From assembly GCA_002361955.1 (NCBI GenBank), contig DESK01000062.1, forward strand, positions 1 through 41,147: a stretch of DNA of 41,147 nt, read 5' to 3'. A model generated the notes under the pieces. The model did no database searches and was not told where the DNA came from. It saw nothing but the letters and a program-made list of their open reading frames with translations. The DNA is from Lachnospiraceae bacterium UBA3316. GTDB lineage: Bacteria > Bacillota > Clostridia > Lachnospirales > Lachnospiraceae. A program made the position numbers and the translations under genes. Below are positions 33,001 to 41,113 of this stretch, piece after piece (position 1 is the first letter of the stretch; every line of letters begins with the position of its first letter).

Positions 33001-33753
33001 TGGCTCCCGGCAGATATCCAGCGCCCGCCTGGCAGTCTCTTCACACTCTTTCAGCAAAATGGCGATCTCTTCAAGCAGCGGCTGCATCCAGGGCGCCTCC
33101 GCAAGCTCCCGGGCGCTCTCGACGCCGTAGGCCGCCCGGCAGTCCTCCATCCACTTCAGGGGCCATGGATGGCTCATGGAAAAATCATAGATTTCCAGGA
33201 TCAGCTCCTGGAGGCCGCCGTCGTCCCTTCCCGGGACAAAGCTCTCCACAAAGGCTGCATACCGCTCCGCCTCTTCCGGGGAACACTGCCCTTCTCCTTC
33301 GATCCCGGCATACATCTCCTCCAGCAGCTCCTCCACGGCGTCCCCCCGCAGCAGACGCATCTCTCCCTCGTCCCCGATCCGAAAATTCGGATCCAGGTCA
33401 ATGGTATGAAAATAATTGCGGATCACATGCTGGCAAAAGCTGTGGATCGTGGTGATCTGGGCATGATGAATCAGCGTAAGCTGCCGTAACATATGCACAT
33501 TCTCCGGATCCTCCGACAGTTTTTTCTCTATGGCGTCCCGGATCCTCTCCCGCATCTCCCCGGCCGCCGCGTTGGTGAAGGTCACGATCAAAAGCCTGTC
33601 AATGTCCACCGGATGGACCGGATCCGTAATCCTGCCGATAATACGCTCCACCAGCACTGCCGTTTTTCCCGAACCGGCCGCCGCGGATACCAGAATATTT
33701 CTGTTTCTGAGCTCTATGACCTGTTTTTGTTCCTCTGTCCATACTACGCCCAT
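30046..33753 (-). CDS. addA: ATP-dependent helicase/nuclease subunit A
   Basis: The 3'-5' UvrD-type helicase and nuclease subunit of the AddAB recombination-repair enzyme, which resects double-strand breaks. 1235 residues, the usual length. Walker A is SAAAGSGKTAVL at about residue 23; Walker B is IMVDEYQDSN at about 408; motif VI is LYVALTRAKEKLIL at about 874; the C-terminal RecB-type nuclease motif LVLVDYKTD is at about 1174. GAGGAG precedes the ATG, which is 3 bases after the addB stop. Nothing looks damaged. Confidence 0.97.
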   Translation of the reverse strand: MGVVWTEEQKQVIELRNRNILVSAAAGSGKTAVLVERIIGRITDPVHPVDIDRLLIVTFTNAAAGEMRERIRDAIEKKLSEDPENVHMLRQLTLIHHAQITTIHSFCQHVIRNYFHTIDLDPNFRIGDEGEMRLLRGDAVEELLEEMYAGIEGEGQCSPEEAERYAAFVESFVPGRDDGGLQELILEIYDFSMSHPWPLKWMEDCRAAYGVESARELAEAPWMQPLLEEIAILLKECEETARRALDICREPGGPYMYEKALLEDLALMKELKQGKDYLGYGAAFARMGAFARLSAKKDENVFEEKKERVKELREQVKSSLKLIQEQYFYQSPEQMAEDMKGSRKQMEVLLELAAMFYRRFTEKKREKNLLDFNDLEHLALDILVKEKEGQAVPTDAAEQFADTFEEIMVDEYQDSNLVQEYILTSVSRERRGQNNLFMVGDVKQSIYRFRLARPELFMEKYASYTAEPSPRQKIELYKNFRSRSQVLESVNFIFRRIMTEPLGHIRYDEKAALYPGAAYPPPAEAGSLNTEVWILDLEEEAVAESGETAVELEARMIGKRILELKGKAQVTDKATGQCRPAEYRDMVILLRTVSGWADAVSRVLGDMGIPAYTGSQSGYFSAVEVQTVLALIKVVDNPEQEIPLASVLRSPIMGLDDRELAVIRSFSPGASFPEACRAYRQEGEEEALAEKLRGFYEMLEDFRRRAPYTAMHELLWYMLERTGYGDYAAAMPGGEQRKANLDMLAEKAMAYESSSYRGLFNFIRYIEQLRKYEIDYGEAGILGGEEDVVRIMSIHKSKGLEFPIVFASGMNKTFNRQDSRSRLALHPEYGIGCDFVDPRLRVKAPTLLKKVIQRQILEESLGEELRVLYVALTRAKEKLILTGSAKVENRLKKWRQAAGRPGEPLSFGALMGAGSYLDWVMAALLVHPAGAVFGMDGGAGEEACGTGEAPFSIYTVGIGDLAVREAARQIEGLWTKEILLDWDPGRTEKGPVSRHLDEVFGAEYAWKDSVDVYEKITVSELKSMRQMSGEGEEYALYEEPASVPVIPRFRREEQEVGGAARGTVYHRFLENLDFTGEPSAASVRKQIGELCRQGKFTEEEAKILYAPAFERFLGTSLGRRMRDAAKAGLLWREQPFVLGVEASEVRPSWNSEDMVLVQGIIDAYFREEGGLVLVDYKTDYLLPGQEQTLLDKYGVQLDFYARALERLTGMEVREKYLYSFSLQKALRIKEPGRPI

Positions 33754-33756
33754 CCG

Positions 33757-36700
33757 TCAGTTCTCCTCTCCGATTTTCTTCCATAGATCTTCCGGCTTAT
33801 ATTCCCTGAGCCGCCGAAAATCATTTCCCGGTATCCTGATATCAAAGCCGCAAACCTCCCGGTAAACGCAGAATTCGCAGGCTGTGCGTCCCTTTCTCTC
33901 GTAGGGCGACGGCACGGTCTCCCCCTCCAGGATACGCCTTCCGAGATCCCGAAGCTTCTCATTGACAAAGCCTGAGAGCTCTTCAAACCTTTTTCTCCCG
34001 GCAACGCTTGCATAGGCGGAGTATCCGCTTTTCGTGTAGGAAACAGGAATCACATCGGAAGATTTCTTTTTCCCCGGCCCCGCTTCCCGGTCCATACTCT
34101 GCACGACCTCCTCCTGGCTGTTTACCAGCCCGTTTAGCCGCAGGCTGCCTAAGATCCTCTGCCTGATCTGCTCCTCTGTCTCCTGGGATCCCCTGTCGAT
34201 CATGGGATCCTGCATACGGTAATAAAAGATTCCCCCGGGCACAATCTCCTTATCCGGGTGCATCCGCTGCTCGATCTCCATGGCCGCGTTCAGATAGACC
34301 ACCAGCTGAAGCTGAAGGCCATAGTAGAGGGCCACCAGGTCAAACTGGGTATTTCCCGATTTATAATCAATCACCTTTACGTAGACGGCGTCCTCTTTCT
34401 CGCAGGTATCGATCCTGTCGATCCGCCCCCGCAGCCGCATCTTTTCTTTTTCCGTCAGGGCGATATTCACCGCCTCCAGATCCTCCGCCATAGAAAAGCT
34501 CACCTCATAGCTCCCCGGCACAAAATCCCCCGCCTTCACCTGTTCACACAGGGCCCAGAGGGTACGCTTCATAATGCGGCTGATACGCCGCACCACATAG
34601 GCGTTTCTGGCGCTGCTGCGGAGCACATCGGCGCCGCTCTCCTCCACGGCCATGCGCACGCACTCCTCGGCCCACTGATCCCTCACCTCATCCGGCAGGT
34701 CAAACCAGGTATAAGGCCCCCTGCGGACTTTGTCTGAGAAGATCTCGATAACCCTGTGAAAAATATTTCCCATATCCACCGGCTGAAAGGTGTACTCCTC
34801 CCTGGGCCGCAGCTTCAGGCCGTACAGCAGAAAATGGGAGAAGGCACAGGCCGCGAACTGCTCCAGGCGGCTGACACTGCCCTCCAGCACGCTGCCGTAA
34901 AGGATCTCCGCCATCTTTTTTCCAAGCCCTTCCCCTGACTGGGTGAAAAATGCCGCTTCCACCAGCCTCTTGACTCGCTCCCTGTAAACATTGTTTCCGT
35001 AGTACCAGCCGTAAAGCTCCGCCCACTCCTGATCCGGCTCCCCCTGCCGCAGCTTCCGCATTCCCTGCACCAGGCGGGAAATGCCGTCCTCCGGTATGAC
35101 GATCTGCTCCGCAAGCCCCTGCTCCCTGTCTTCATCCGTCACCTGGAGCCCCGCGAACATGCCCCGGATCTCATTGACGATGTAGGAAGGGCGCATGGCT
35201 CCCCCGTCGGGCTTTGCTTTGCTGTAGGAAAGGCAGAGCCTCTCCGAGGGCTTCGTCAGCATCTGATAGAGATAAAACCTCTGGATATAGCCGTTCTCCC
35301 TGGCTCCCGGCGCCAGCTCCACGCCGCAGTCCTCCAGCAGTTCCCTGTCAAGCTCTGAGAGGATGCCTCCCCTTCCGCCGCTTTTCGGCACCCATCCGTC
35401 GTTGAGCCCCAAAAAGATCAGGGCCCTGACCGGCCGCAGCCTGGTTCTCTCAATGTCTCCCACCGTTACCCTGTCTGTCATCGGCGGGATCACCCCCACC
35501 TTCGCCTCCTCAAACCCGGCCTCCAAAATCTCTGTGTACTCCCTCAGGGTCACGCATTCATCCCCCAGAAGATCCACGACCTTGTCGAGCAACCCCATGA
35601 CGATGGCGTAAATCTGGCCGTATTCCCTGGCGGCCGCCCGGTTTCCCTCCAGGTCAAACTGCTTTTCATATACGGAGAGCTTTTCCTGTATCTCCTGAGC
35701 CGCGATCAAATCATACAAAGCCTCCGTCTTCTTTCCCGCTTCCGCCTTGCTGTCCTTCATCACCTCGAGGAAGGGCAGAAGGGTCTCCATAACACGTTTT
35801 CTGATCTCCTCGCACCGGGCAACGGCGGCCTCGTCCATCGTCCTGGTGGGACGTTGCCATTCCTCCTTCCAGGCGCGGATGCCCTTCTTTCCCGCCGCGA
35901 TCACATAGTTTTCCAGGATATCCGTCTCCTCCCCGGATATCCCCGCCAGCCCCGTGCGCAGATAGCGGAACACGCTCTCGTAGCTGAAGTTTTTCGAGGC
36001 CATCTCCAGCGCCGCCCGGATAAACTCAATCAGCGGGTTCAGAAGGACTGCCTTCGTCTCGTCAATAAAGCAGGGAATCCCATGCTCCCCGAAGATTTTC
36101 CGCACATATTCTCCATAGGAGGGCAGATCCCCCGTGATCACGGCGATCTCCTGGTAACGGTAGCCTTCCTCCCGCACCAGCCGCAGAATCTCCCTGGCCG
36201 CAAAGCGCGCCTCCTCCAGGGCGTTTTTCGACGCGTGAACCGTCACCGCGTCCTGGGGCTCCTCGAAAACACGCGCCCCCGGCCGCAAAAGCCTCTTTTC
36301 CAGGAATTCCAGCGCCCTGGTCCCGGCAAACCGGTAACAGCCCTTCTCTCCCAGCACCACCGGCTCCAGAAGCTCTGTCCCTGTCTTTTTCGCCAGCTCC
36401 GCAACGGTGTGGATCGTCTTTTTACTCAGGTAAAAAAGCTCGTGCTTTCCTCCCACCCTCCAGAAATTTTCCCGGGCGTCTATGGTGACGGTGACAGCCA
36501 CATAGGACGCCAGCCCCAGAAGCTCCTTCAACAGCTTCTGCTGGATGGGCGTAAACCCTGTAAAACCATCCAGCAAAATCGTGCTACCCCGCAGCGTCTC
36601 CGACCTGGCCGCCACGTCGCACAAGAGTCCCAGCACCTCCTCCGAGGTAATATACTTTCCCCTCCGCTTCTCCCGAAATGCCTCATACAGCACCTGGATA

Positions 36701-37173
36701 TCCTCCAGCTTTGCGGCAAGGGCCGGATTTTTTCCGGCATAGGAAATCATCTGATCCAGCTGTTCGGCTGTGACGTCATACTGGGTCAGCTCAGAGATTA
36801 CGGATTTCATTTCTGTGATATAGCCGATTTTTTTCAGATTGTTTTTCAGAACCTTCAGACGGTCCTTCTCCTCGATGGCTACCTTGCGCAGGAGCAGGTT
36901 TTTTCCTGTCTCCTCCAGCACGGTACGCCTGTCGGCCCCCACCTCGTCAAACACATGGTAGGCCAGGCGCCGAAAGCTGAGCACATGGATATTCAGGATT
37001 CCCTTTCTCGGATGCAGGCAGATCAGCTCCTTCTCCGCCTGCACAGTGAATTGCTCCGGGACAATCACAAGAAACCTGCCTTCCGGCTGTTCCAGCGATT
37101 TCCGGATAATTTTCTGATATGCGTAATGGGACTTTCCGCTTCCGGAATTTCCCAGGATGAATTGCAAGGACAT
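33757..37173 (-). CDS. addB: ATP-dependent helicase/deoxyribonuclease subunit B
   Basis: Partner of AddA; carries the second nuclease and, in B. subtilis, the Chi-recognition function. 1138 residues. An N-terminal Walker A LGNSGSGKS is at residues 7-15; the nuclease motif VKVIDYKSGN is at about 936; the four iron-sulfur cysteines appear as one in FAACAFSHF (about 774) and three in CEFCVYREVC (about 1099). AAGGAGG precedes the ATG at 37173. It begins the addB-addA operon with its own promoter. Confidence 0.97.
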   Translation of the reverse strand: MSLQFILGNSGSGKSHYAYQKIIRKSLEQPEGRFLVIVPEQFTVQAEKELICLHPRKGILNIHVLSFRRLAYHVFDEVGADRRTVLEETGKNLLLRKVAIEEKDRLKVLKNNLKKIGYITEMKSVISELTQYDVTAEQLDQMISYAGKNPALAAKLEDIQVLYEAFREKRRGKYITSEEVLGLLCDVAARSETLRGSTILLDGFTGFTPIQQKLLKELLGLASYVAVTVTIDARENFWRVGGKHELFYLSKKTIHTVAELAKKTGTELLEPVVLGEKGCYRFAGTRALEFLEKRLLRPGARVFEEPQDAVTVHASKNALEEARFAAREILRLVREEGYRYQEIAVITGDLPSYGEYVRKIFGEHGIPCFIDETKAVLLNPLIEFIRAALEMASKNFSYESVFRYLRTGLAGISGEETDILENYVIAAGKKGIRAWKEEWQRPTRTMDEAAVARCEEIRKRVMETLLPFLEVMKDSKAEAGKKTEALYDLIAAQEIQEKLSVYEKQFDLEGNRAAAREYGQIYAIVMGLLDKVVDLLGDECVTLREYTEILEAGFEEAKVGVIPPMTDRVTVGDIERTRLRPVRALIFLGLNDGWVPKSGGRGGILSELDRELLEDCGVELAPGARENGYIQRFYLYQMLTKPSERLCLSYSKAKPDGGAMRPSYIVNEIRGMFAGLQVTDEDREQGLAEQIVIPEDGISRLVQGMRKLRQGEPDQEWAELYGWYYGNNVYRERVKRLVEAAFFTQSGEGLGKKMAEILYGSVLEGSVSRLEQFAACAFSHFLLYGLKLRPREEYTFQPVDMGNIFHRVIEIFSDKVRRGPYTWFDLPDEVRDQWAEECVRMAVEESGADVLRSSARNAYVVRRISRIMKRTLWALCEQVKAGDFVPGSYEVSFSMAEDLEAVNIALTEKEKMRLRGRIDRIDTCEKEDAVYVKVIDYKSGNTQFDLVALYYGLQLQLVVYLNAAMEIEQRMHPDKEIVPGGIFYYRMQDPMIDRGSQETEEQIRQRILGSLRLNGLVNSQEEVVQSMDREAGPGKKKSSDVIPVSYTKSGYSAYASVAGRKRFEELSGFVNEKLRDLGRRILEGETVPSPYERKGRTACEFCVYREVCGFDIRIPGNDFRRLREYKPEDLWKKIGEEN

Positions 37174-37204
37174 GAGGGGCCTCCTTCTCCATTTCTTTCC
37201 CTCA

Positions 37205-37233
37205 TTTATAGCACAGTATGCCCCTTAAGTCAA
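37205..37233 (-). promoter_or_regulatory. Promoter of addBA
   Basis: On the - strand, -35 TTGACT (37228-37233), 17-base spacer, -10 TATAAA (37205-37210). The TGA in the -35 is the stop codon of the lipoprotein gene (37230-37232), the same overlap as at addA/GtrA-YfhO. Confidence 0.85.
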
Positions 37234-38873
37234 AAGCTGTATAGCCGCAGCGCCCCCTCCACCACGGTCCCATCCATGGCGTTGACCGTCAAAAAGCTCT
37301 GGTAGGGAGAGGGGTTTTCCCAATAGCCTCCACTCTCCGTCCCTTCCAGCCAGCCGTTCGTCTGCCTCCCTATAAAGTCCCAGGCGGGGATCAGCATTCC
37401 CTCCGTCTCCATGGTATCATCCGGCACCCAGACATAGCCCAGTTTGATATCGGTGATGGTGATCAGTTTCCGGCCCTGTTCCCAGGCGCTGTATCCGTAT
37501 TCCTCCGCTTCTCCCGCATTGGTGCTTTGGAGCTGGGGCGCCTGCTCCTCAAAGGTTTTCAGGATATCGGAAAAAGGCAGAAGAAACACGTAGTCATCCG
37601 ACATATCGTAGATCCTGGTGGGATTCTGCCACTGCAGCTGCGCCAGCCCCTCATCGTCGTAAGCGATCTGCAAAAGCTCCGAGCAATCCTCCCTCTCATT
37701 GTCATAGCAAAAGCGATAGTCGGCGTAGGTGACGGGAATCCCGTCTACCACCGGCATGTAGATCAGATTTACCGCTCTCCTGTTCAGGCCGCTGTAATCA
37801 TCGTACATGCCGACACGCTTCCACCCGGCCAGCTCAAAGGAGTCAAATCCCAGGCTCCCGGCCAGGGCGTCTCCCTTACTTTTCAGCGTCTCCAGAGGCG
37901 TATCCAGGATCCATTCCTCCTCGGCCCGTCCCTCTGTTGCTTCTGCGAAATCTCTGTACCATTCCACCATAGCCTCCGTCTCTCCCATGGCCTGCCCGTT
38001 TTCTTCTCCGCCATCATACTTTATAGCCTTCTCGTTAAAAGCATCCAGCAGCAGCTCCTCCGGCATCGAGTCATCCCCGTAGTACTCCCCATCGGAAGTA
38101 TAGAGATGAAAATTCACAAAATTTCTCAGCGGATATCCCCTCGTCAGGCAGGCAGTCACATTTCTGAGCTCGGACGACCAGTTATTGTTCATGAAAAAAT
38201 TGTAGGAGATGTCGCCCAGCTTCGTTCCGCCCCATATGACATTCGCGTTTCCCTCCATTTCCATAGTGCTGAAACGCTCCGCCGCGTACTTATCATAAGA
38301 CACCTTGGTGGACACTGTTTTCTCCCGAAAGCTTAGGGGGGCCGACCGGTAGCGCTCCTTCCACCCTTCCAGTTCTTCGTAGAGGAATCCAGGATCCACA
38401 TCCGTCTTTTCCGGCTCCTTTTCGGCCTTTTCCAGCATCCGCTCCTCTGTATGGATGATTTGCAGGATCTCCTCCTTCGTCAGCCAGAGTCCCTCCTCAT
38501 CCTGCTCCTCCGTAGTGCTTCTCTGCGTCAGCTCGCCGCCCATAAACAGGTTTTCTTTCAGATTGTCCATATCTGCCTGCTCAAAGGTTCTCGTCTCCGT
38601 CTTTTTCAGCCGTATGCCATCCACCTGTGGCACCGTGACCTTTGCCGTCCCCTGAATCCTTACCGTACCGTTCTCCGCCATCAAATCCAGGGTACACGAA
38701 GCGGGAGCCTGCACCTGCTCAGGCACATCCCCCGCGTCCGCCCCGTCCAGAAGCTTCGCCCCGGCGATGGCGCTCTTTGGCTTTACGATCACCGTATCCG
38801 TGGTGGGCTGGCAGCCGGACAGCAAAAGGGCCGCTCCCAGCACATACAGAACCTGCCTTCTTTCTCTCCTCAT
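37230..38873 (-). CDS. Uncharacterised lipoprotein linked to a two-component system
   Basis: 547 residues with a lipoprotein signal: basic MRRERRQ, a hydrophobic core and lipobox LSGC with the acylated cysteine at residue 21. The mature part, rich in acidic and aromatic residues, would be anchored outside the membrane. I recognise no catalytic motif; it may belong to the DUF6034-type lipoproteins of Clostridia, recalled without a search. The ATG overlaps the histidine-kinase stop as ATGA, so it is co-translated with the sensor and may act as its accessory or its output. Function unknown. Confidence 0.85.
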   Translation of the reverse strand: MRRERRQVLYVLGAALLLSGCQPTTDTVIVKPKSAIAGAKLLDGADAGDVPEQVQAPASCTLDLMAENGTVRIQGTAKVTVPQVDGIRLKKTETRTFEQADMDNLKENLFMGGELTQRSTTEEQDEEGLWLTKEEILQIIHTEERMLEKAEKEPEKTDVDPGFLYEELEGWKERYRSAPLSFREKTVSTKVSYDKYAAERFSTMEMEGNANVIWGGTKLGDISYNFFMNNNWSSELRNVTACLTRGYPLRNFVNFHLYTSDGEYYGDDSMPEELLLDAFNEKAIKYDGGEENGQAMGETEAMVEWYRDFAEATEGRAEEEWILDTPLETLKSKGDALAGSLGFDSFELAGWKRVGMYDDYSGLNRRAVNLIYMPVVDGIPVTYADYRFCYDNEREDCSELLQIAYDDEGLAQLQWQNPTRIYDMSDDYVFLLPFSDILKTFEEQAPQLQSTNAGEAEEYGYSAWEQGRKLITITDIKLGYVWVPDDTMETEGMLIPAWDFIGRQTNGWLEGTESGGYWENPSPYQSFLTVNAMDGTVVEGALRLYSF

Positions 38874-40276
38874 CCGTCCATCCTCCCTTCCGGACCGTCA
38901 AACACCACGCTGATGGATGTGCCGTCATCCAGCCAGCTCTCGATCTCCAGATGTCCGTGGTGCAGCGCCGCGATCTGTTTGCACAGGGCCAGGCCCAGCC
39001 CCACGCCGCCGGCCTTCCGGCTCCTGGATTTGTCTACCATATAAAAAGCCTCCGTAATTTTCGGGATCTCCTCCGGCGGAATGCCCTTCCCCCAGTCCCG
39101 GACTGTGATCCTGTTGTTTACAGCCACTACATCGATGGTATCCCCGGGCTTGGAAGCCTTGATGGCATTGTCGATCAGATTGACCAGCAGGCTCTCCATC
39201 AGATCCACATCCATAGGCATGGCGCCCATGGCGCAGCTTGTCACCAGCTGCATCCCCTTCTCCGCCACATGGTAGCGCTCAAGGATCTCCACCCTGTTAA
39301 AAAGCTCCTGCACCTGATACTCCACAAAATGAACGCTCTCGTCATTATACAGGCCGATCAGATTCATCATCTTGCCCGACAGCCTCCCCAGGCGTTTGCA
39401 CTCGGAATTAATATACTCCAAGGCCTTCTTTTCCTGCTCTTTGCTGATCTTCACATGAAGCAGCGTATCCGAATAGCCGATGATCGAGGTCATGGGCGTT
39501 TTCAGCTCATGGGCCAGGCTGCCCAGAAGCTGCTTTCTGCGCTCAGAAACCTCCTCCAGCTCCTCCACCTGGCGTTCGATCTGCTCAGCCATCTTATTGA
39601 ATGCCTCGGCTACCTTTCCCACCTCATCCCTGAACCGCACGTGAACACGCCGCCTGAAATCACCGCCGCTCAGGGCTGCCGCCGTCCATTGCAATTCATT
39701 TAAGGGGCGCATCATCCACTTTGTCACCCAGAAAATAATATTTACCGTCACTGCCGCCACTGCCACGTAGAGCGCCAGAAGCATATAGGCCTGACGGCGG
39801 ATGTCATTGTAGATCTGGGAGATATCCTTCACCAGCACCAGATCATAGGAACCGCTCCCCGCGGAAGCAAACTGTTTTCCCATGATCAGGATATAATGAT
39901 CCGAGGACTTCTGGATCACATAGCTCACCTGCTTCATCCCCCACTCGGGCATTGCCTCCTGGTCTGCCACATCGTAGTTGGTCAGATTTCCCGTCAGCTC
40001 CCCGTTCTGAAAAAGCATATAGTCCGCGCCGCCGTATTTGCGCAGGGTATATTGCAAAAAGGATCTGTTCGTCTCATCCCCGAACCCGTAGGGAGCGTTA
40101 TTTCTGATCTCCTGTCCTATGGCATAGGTGGTGCTCGTCACCTGCCGCTGATAGTTGGATATGGTCTGGCTGATATTATAATTGGCCGTCTGATAGACCA
40201 CTATCCCGCCAAAAATCCCTGTGGCAAACAACATAGCGCCCACAGCCAGCGCCGAAAGCTTTTTCCACATCTTCAT
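38870..40276 (-). CDS. Membrane sensor histidine kinase
   Basis: 468-residue kinase: a first membrane helix at about 8-28, an extracytoplasmic sensor of about 130 residues, a second helix at about 163-185, a HAMP domain, HisKA with the phospho-histidine in LAHELKTPMTS (about residue 254), and HATPase with the N-box NLIDNAIKAS, the G1 box DWGKGIPPEE and the G2 region GGVGLGLALCKQ. I prefer the ATG at 40276, with GGAGG 9 bases upstream; the ATG at 40285 directly abuts that site and would add three residues. It partners the response regulator just upstream. The signal is unknown. Confidence 0.93.
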   Translation of the reverse strand: MKMWKKLSALAVGAMLFATGIFGGIVVYQTANYNISQTISNYQRQVTSTTYAIGQEIRNNAPYGFGDETNRSFLQYTLRKYGGADYMLFQNGELTGNLTNYDVADQEAMPEWGMKQVSYVIQKSSDHYILIMGKQFASAGSGSYDLVLVKDISQIYNDIRRQAYMLLALYVAVAAVTVNIIFWVTKWMMRPLNELQWTAAALSGGDFRRRVHVRFRDEVGKVAEAFNKMAEQIERQVEELEEVSERRKQLLGSLAHELKTPMTSIIGYSDTLLHVKISKEQEKKALEYINSECKRLGRLSGKMMNLIGLYNDESVHFVEYQVQELFNRVEILERYHVAEKGMQLVTSCAMGAMPMDVDLMESLLVNLIDNAIKASKPGDTIDVVAVNNRITVRDWGKGIPPEEIPKITEAFYMVDKSRSRKAGGVGLGLALCKQIAALHHGHLEIESWLDDGTSISVVFDGPEGRMDG

Positions 40277-40331
40277 GGTTCCCATCCTCCCCCGGAGCGC
40301 GTCTTTTTACAGTCTCCCCCATAAGATCCGG

Positions 40332-40991
40332 CTACTCCTCCAGGCGGTAGCCGATCTTTGGAATCGTTTTAATGATCTCGGAAAGCCCCAGCTTCTTTCT
40401 GAGCTGCCCGATATGCACATCGATGGTCCTGGTCTCTCCCAGGTAATCGCTGCCCCAGACCTGGTTCAGAAGCTGATCCCTGGTAAAGGCCACATTTTTA
40501 TTCTTTGCCAGAAGCACCAGCAGGTCATACTCCATAGGCTTCAGCCGCACCGTCTCCCCGTTTTTCGTGACCTGATGCTTGGAGAGCTGAATCTTCACAT
40601 CTCCCACCTCGATCTCATCCTTCTGCTTTCCCGTGCGCTCCAGCACCTTCTCCACCCGCACCAGAAGCTCCAGGATCTCAAAGGGCTTCACAATATAGTC
40701 CTCCGCCCCGGCCCGCAGCCCCTTGATCTTGGAACCCACGTCAGCCTTGGCCGTCAGGTAGATCACCGGAATGTCATTTTCCTTCATACAGTCCATCAGC
40801 TCAAAGCCGTCCTTTCCCGGAAGCATCACATCTAAAAGAGCCAGATCAAAGCTTTTCTCTTCCTGTACTACCTTCTCCACCTGGCCTCCATCAAAAACAG
40901 GCAGAACCTCATATCCTGCCACGGTTAAATTCATACATATTAAATCTGAAATTGCAGTGTCGTCCTCAATTACCAGTATCCTGTTTTTCAC
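40332..40991 (-). CDS. OmpR/PhoB-family response regulator
   Basis: 219 residues: a receiver domain with the acidic pair in LVIEDDTAI, the phosphorylated aspartate in LALLDVMLPG (about residue 51), TAKAD and the lysine in IVKPFEI, followed by a C-terminal winged helix (LKPMEYDLLVLLAK, TRTIDVHIGQLRKKLG). I choose the GTG at 40991, giving VKNRILVIEDD; GGAGGGGG lies 9 bases upstream. Extending further upstream adds residues unlike the family. It heads the operon with the kinase and lipoprotein; typical targets are its own operon and envelope genes. Confidence 0.93.
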   Translation of the reverse strand: MKNRILVIEDDTAISDLICMNLTVAGYEVLPVFDGGQVEKVVQEEKSFDLALLDVMLPGKDGFELMDCMKENDIPVIYLTAKADVGSKIKGLRAGAEDYIVKPFEILELLVRVEKVLERTGKQKDEIEVGDVKIQLSKHQVTKNGETVRLKPMEYDLLVLLAKNKNVAFTRDQLLNQVWGSDYLGETRTIDVHIGQLRKKLGLSEIIKTIPKIGYRLEE

Positions 40992-41017
40992 CGCCAAACA
41001 CCCCCTCCATATTCCCC

Positions 41018-41026
41018 ATTGTAACA
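41018..41026 (-). promoter_or_regulatory. Extended -10 promoter of the two-component operon
   Basis: On the - strand, TGTTACAAT: a TACAAT -10 with the TGn extension. No good -35 is seen at the right distance. It lies 26 bases before the GTG start. Confidence 0.5.
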
Positions 41027-41075
41027 CGAAAGGATTGTTAAGAATACAACAAAGTGTAAATTTTTAAAAAAACAT

Positions 41076-41104
41076 TTGACAAACCCCAACATCCGTTGTA
41101 TTAT
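41076..41104 (+). promoter_or_regulatory. Strong promoter at the right edge
   Basis: -35 TTGACA (41076-41081), 17-base spacer, -10 TATTAT (41099-41104). It drives a transcript leaving the window and is divergent from the two-component operon. Confidence 0.85.
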
Positions 41105-41113
41105 ATATCTTGC

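Noticed and set aside
30034..33489. A 1151-codon open frame on the + strand opposite addA
   Set aside because: It is the antisense shadow of addA. It has no recognisable domain and its composition is that expected from reading a coding strand backwards; addA has all its helicase and nuclease motifs.
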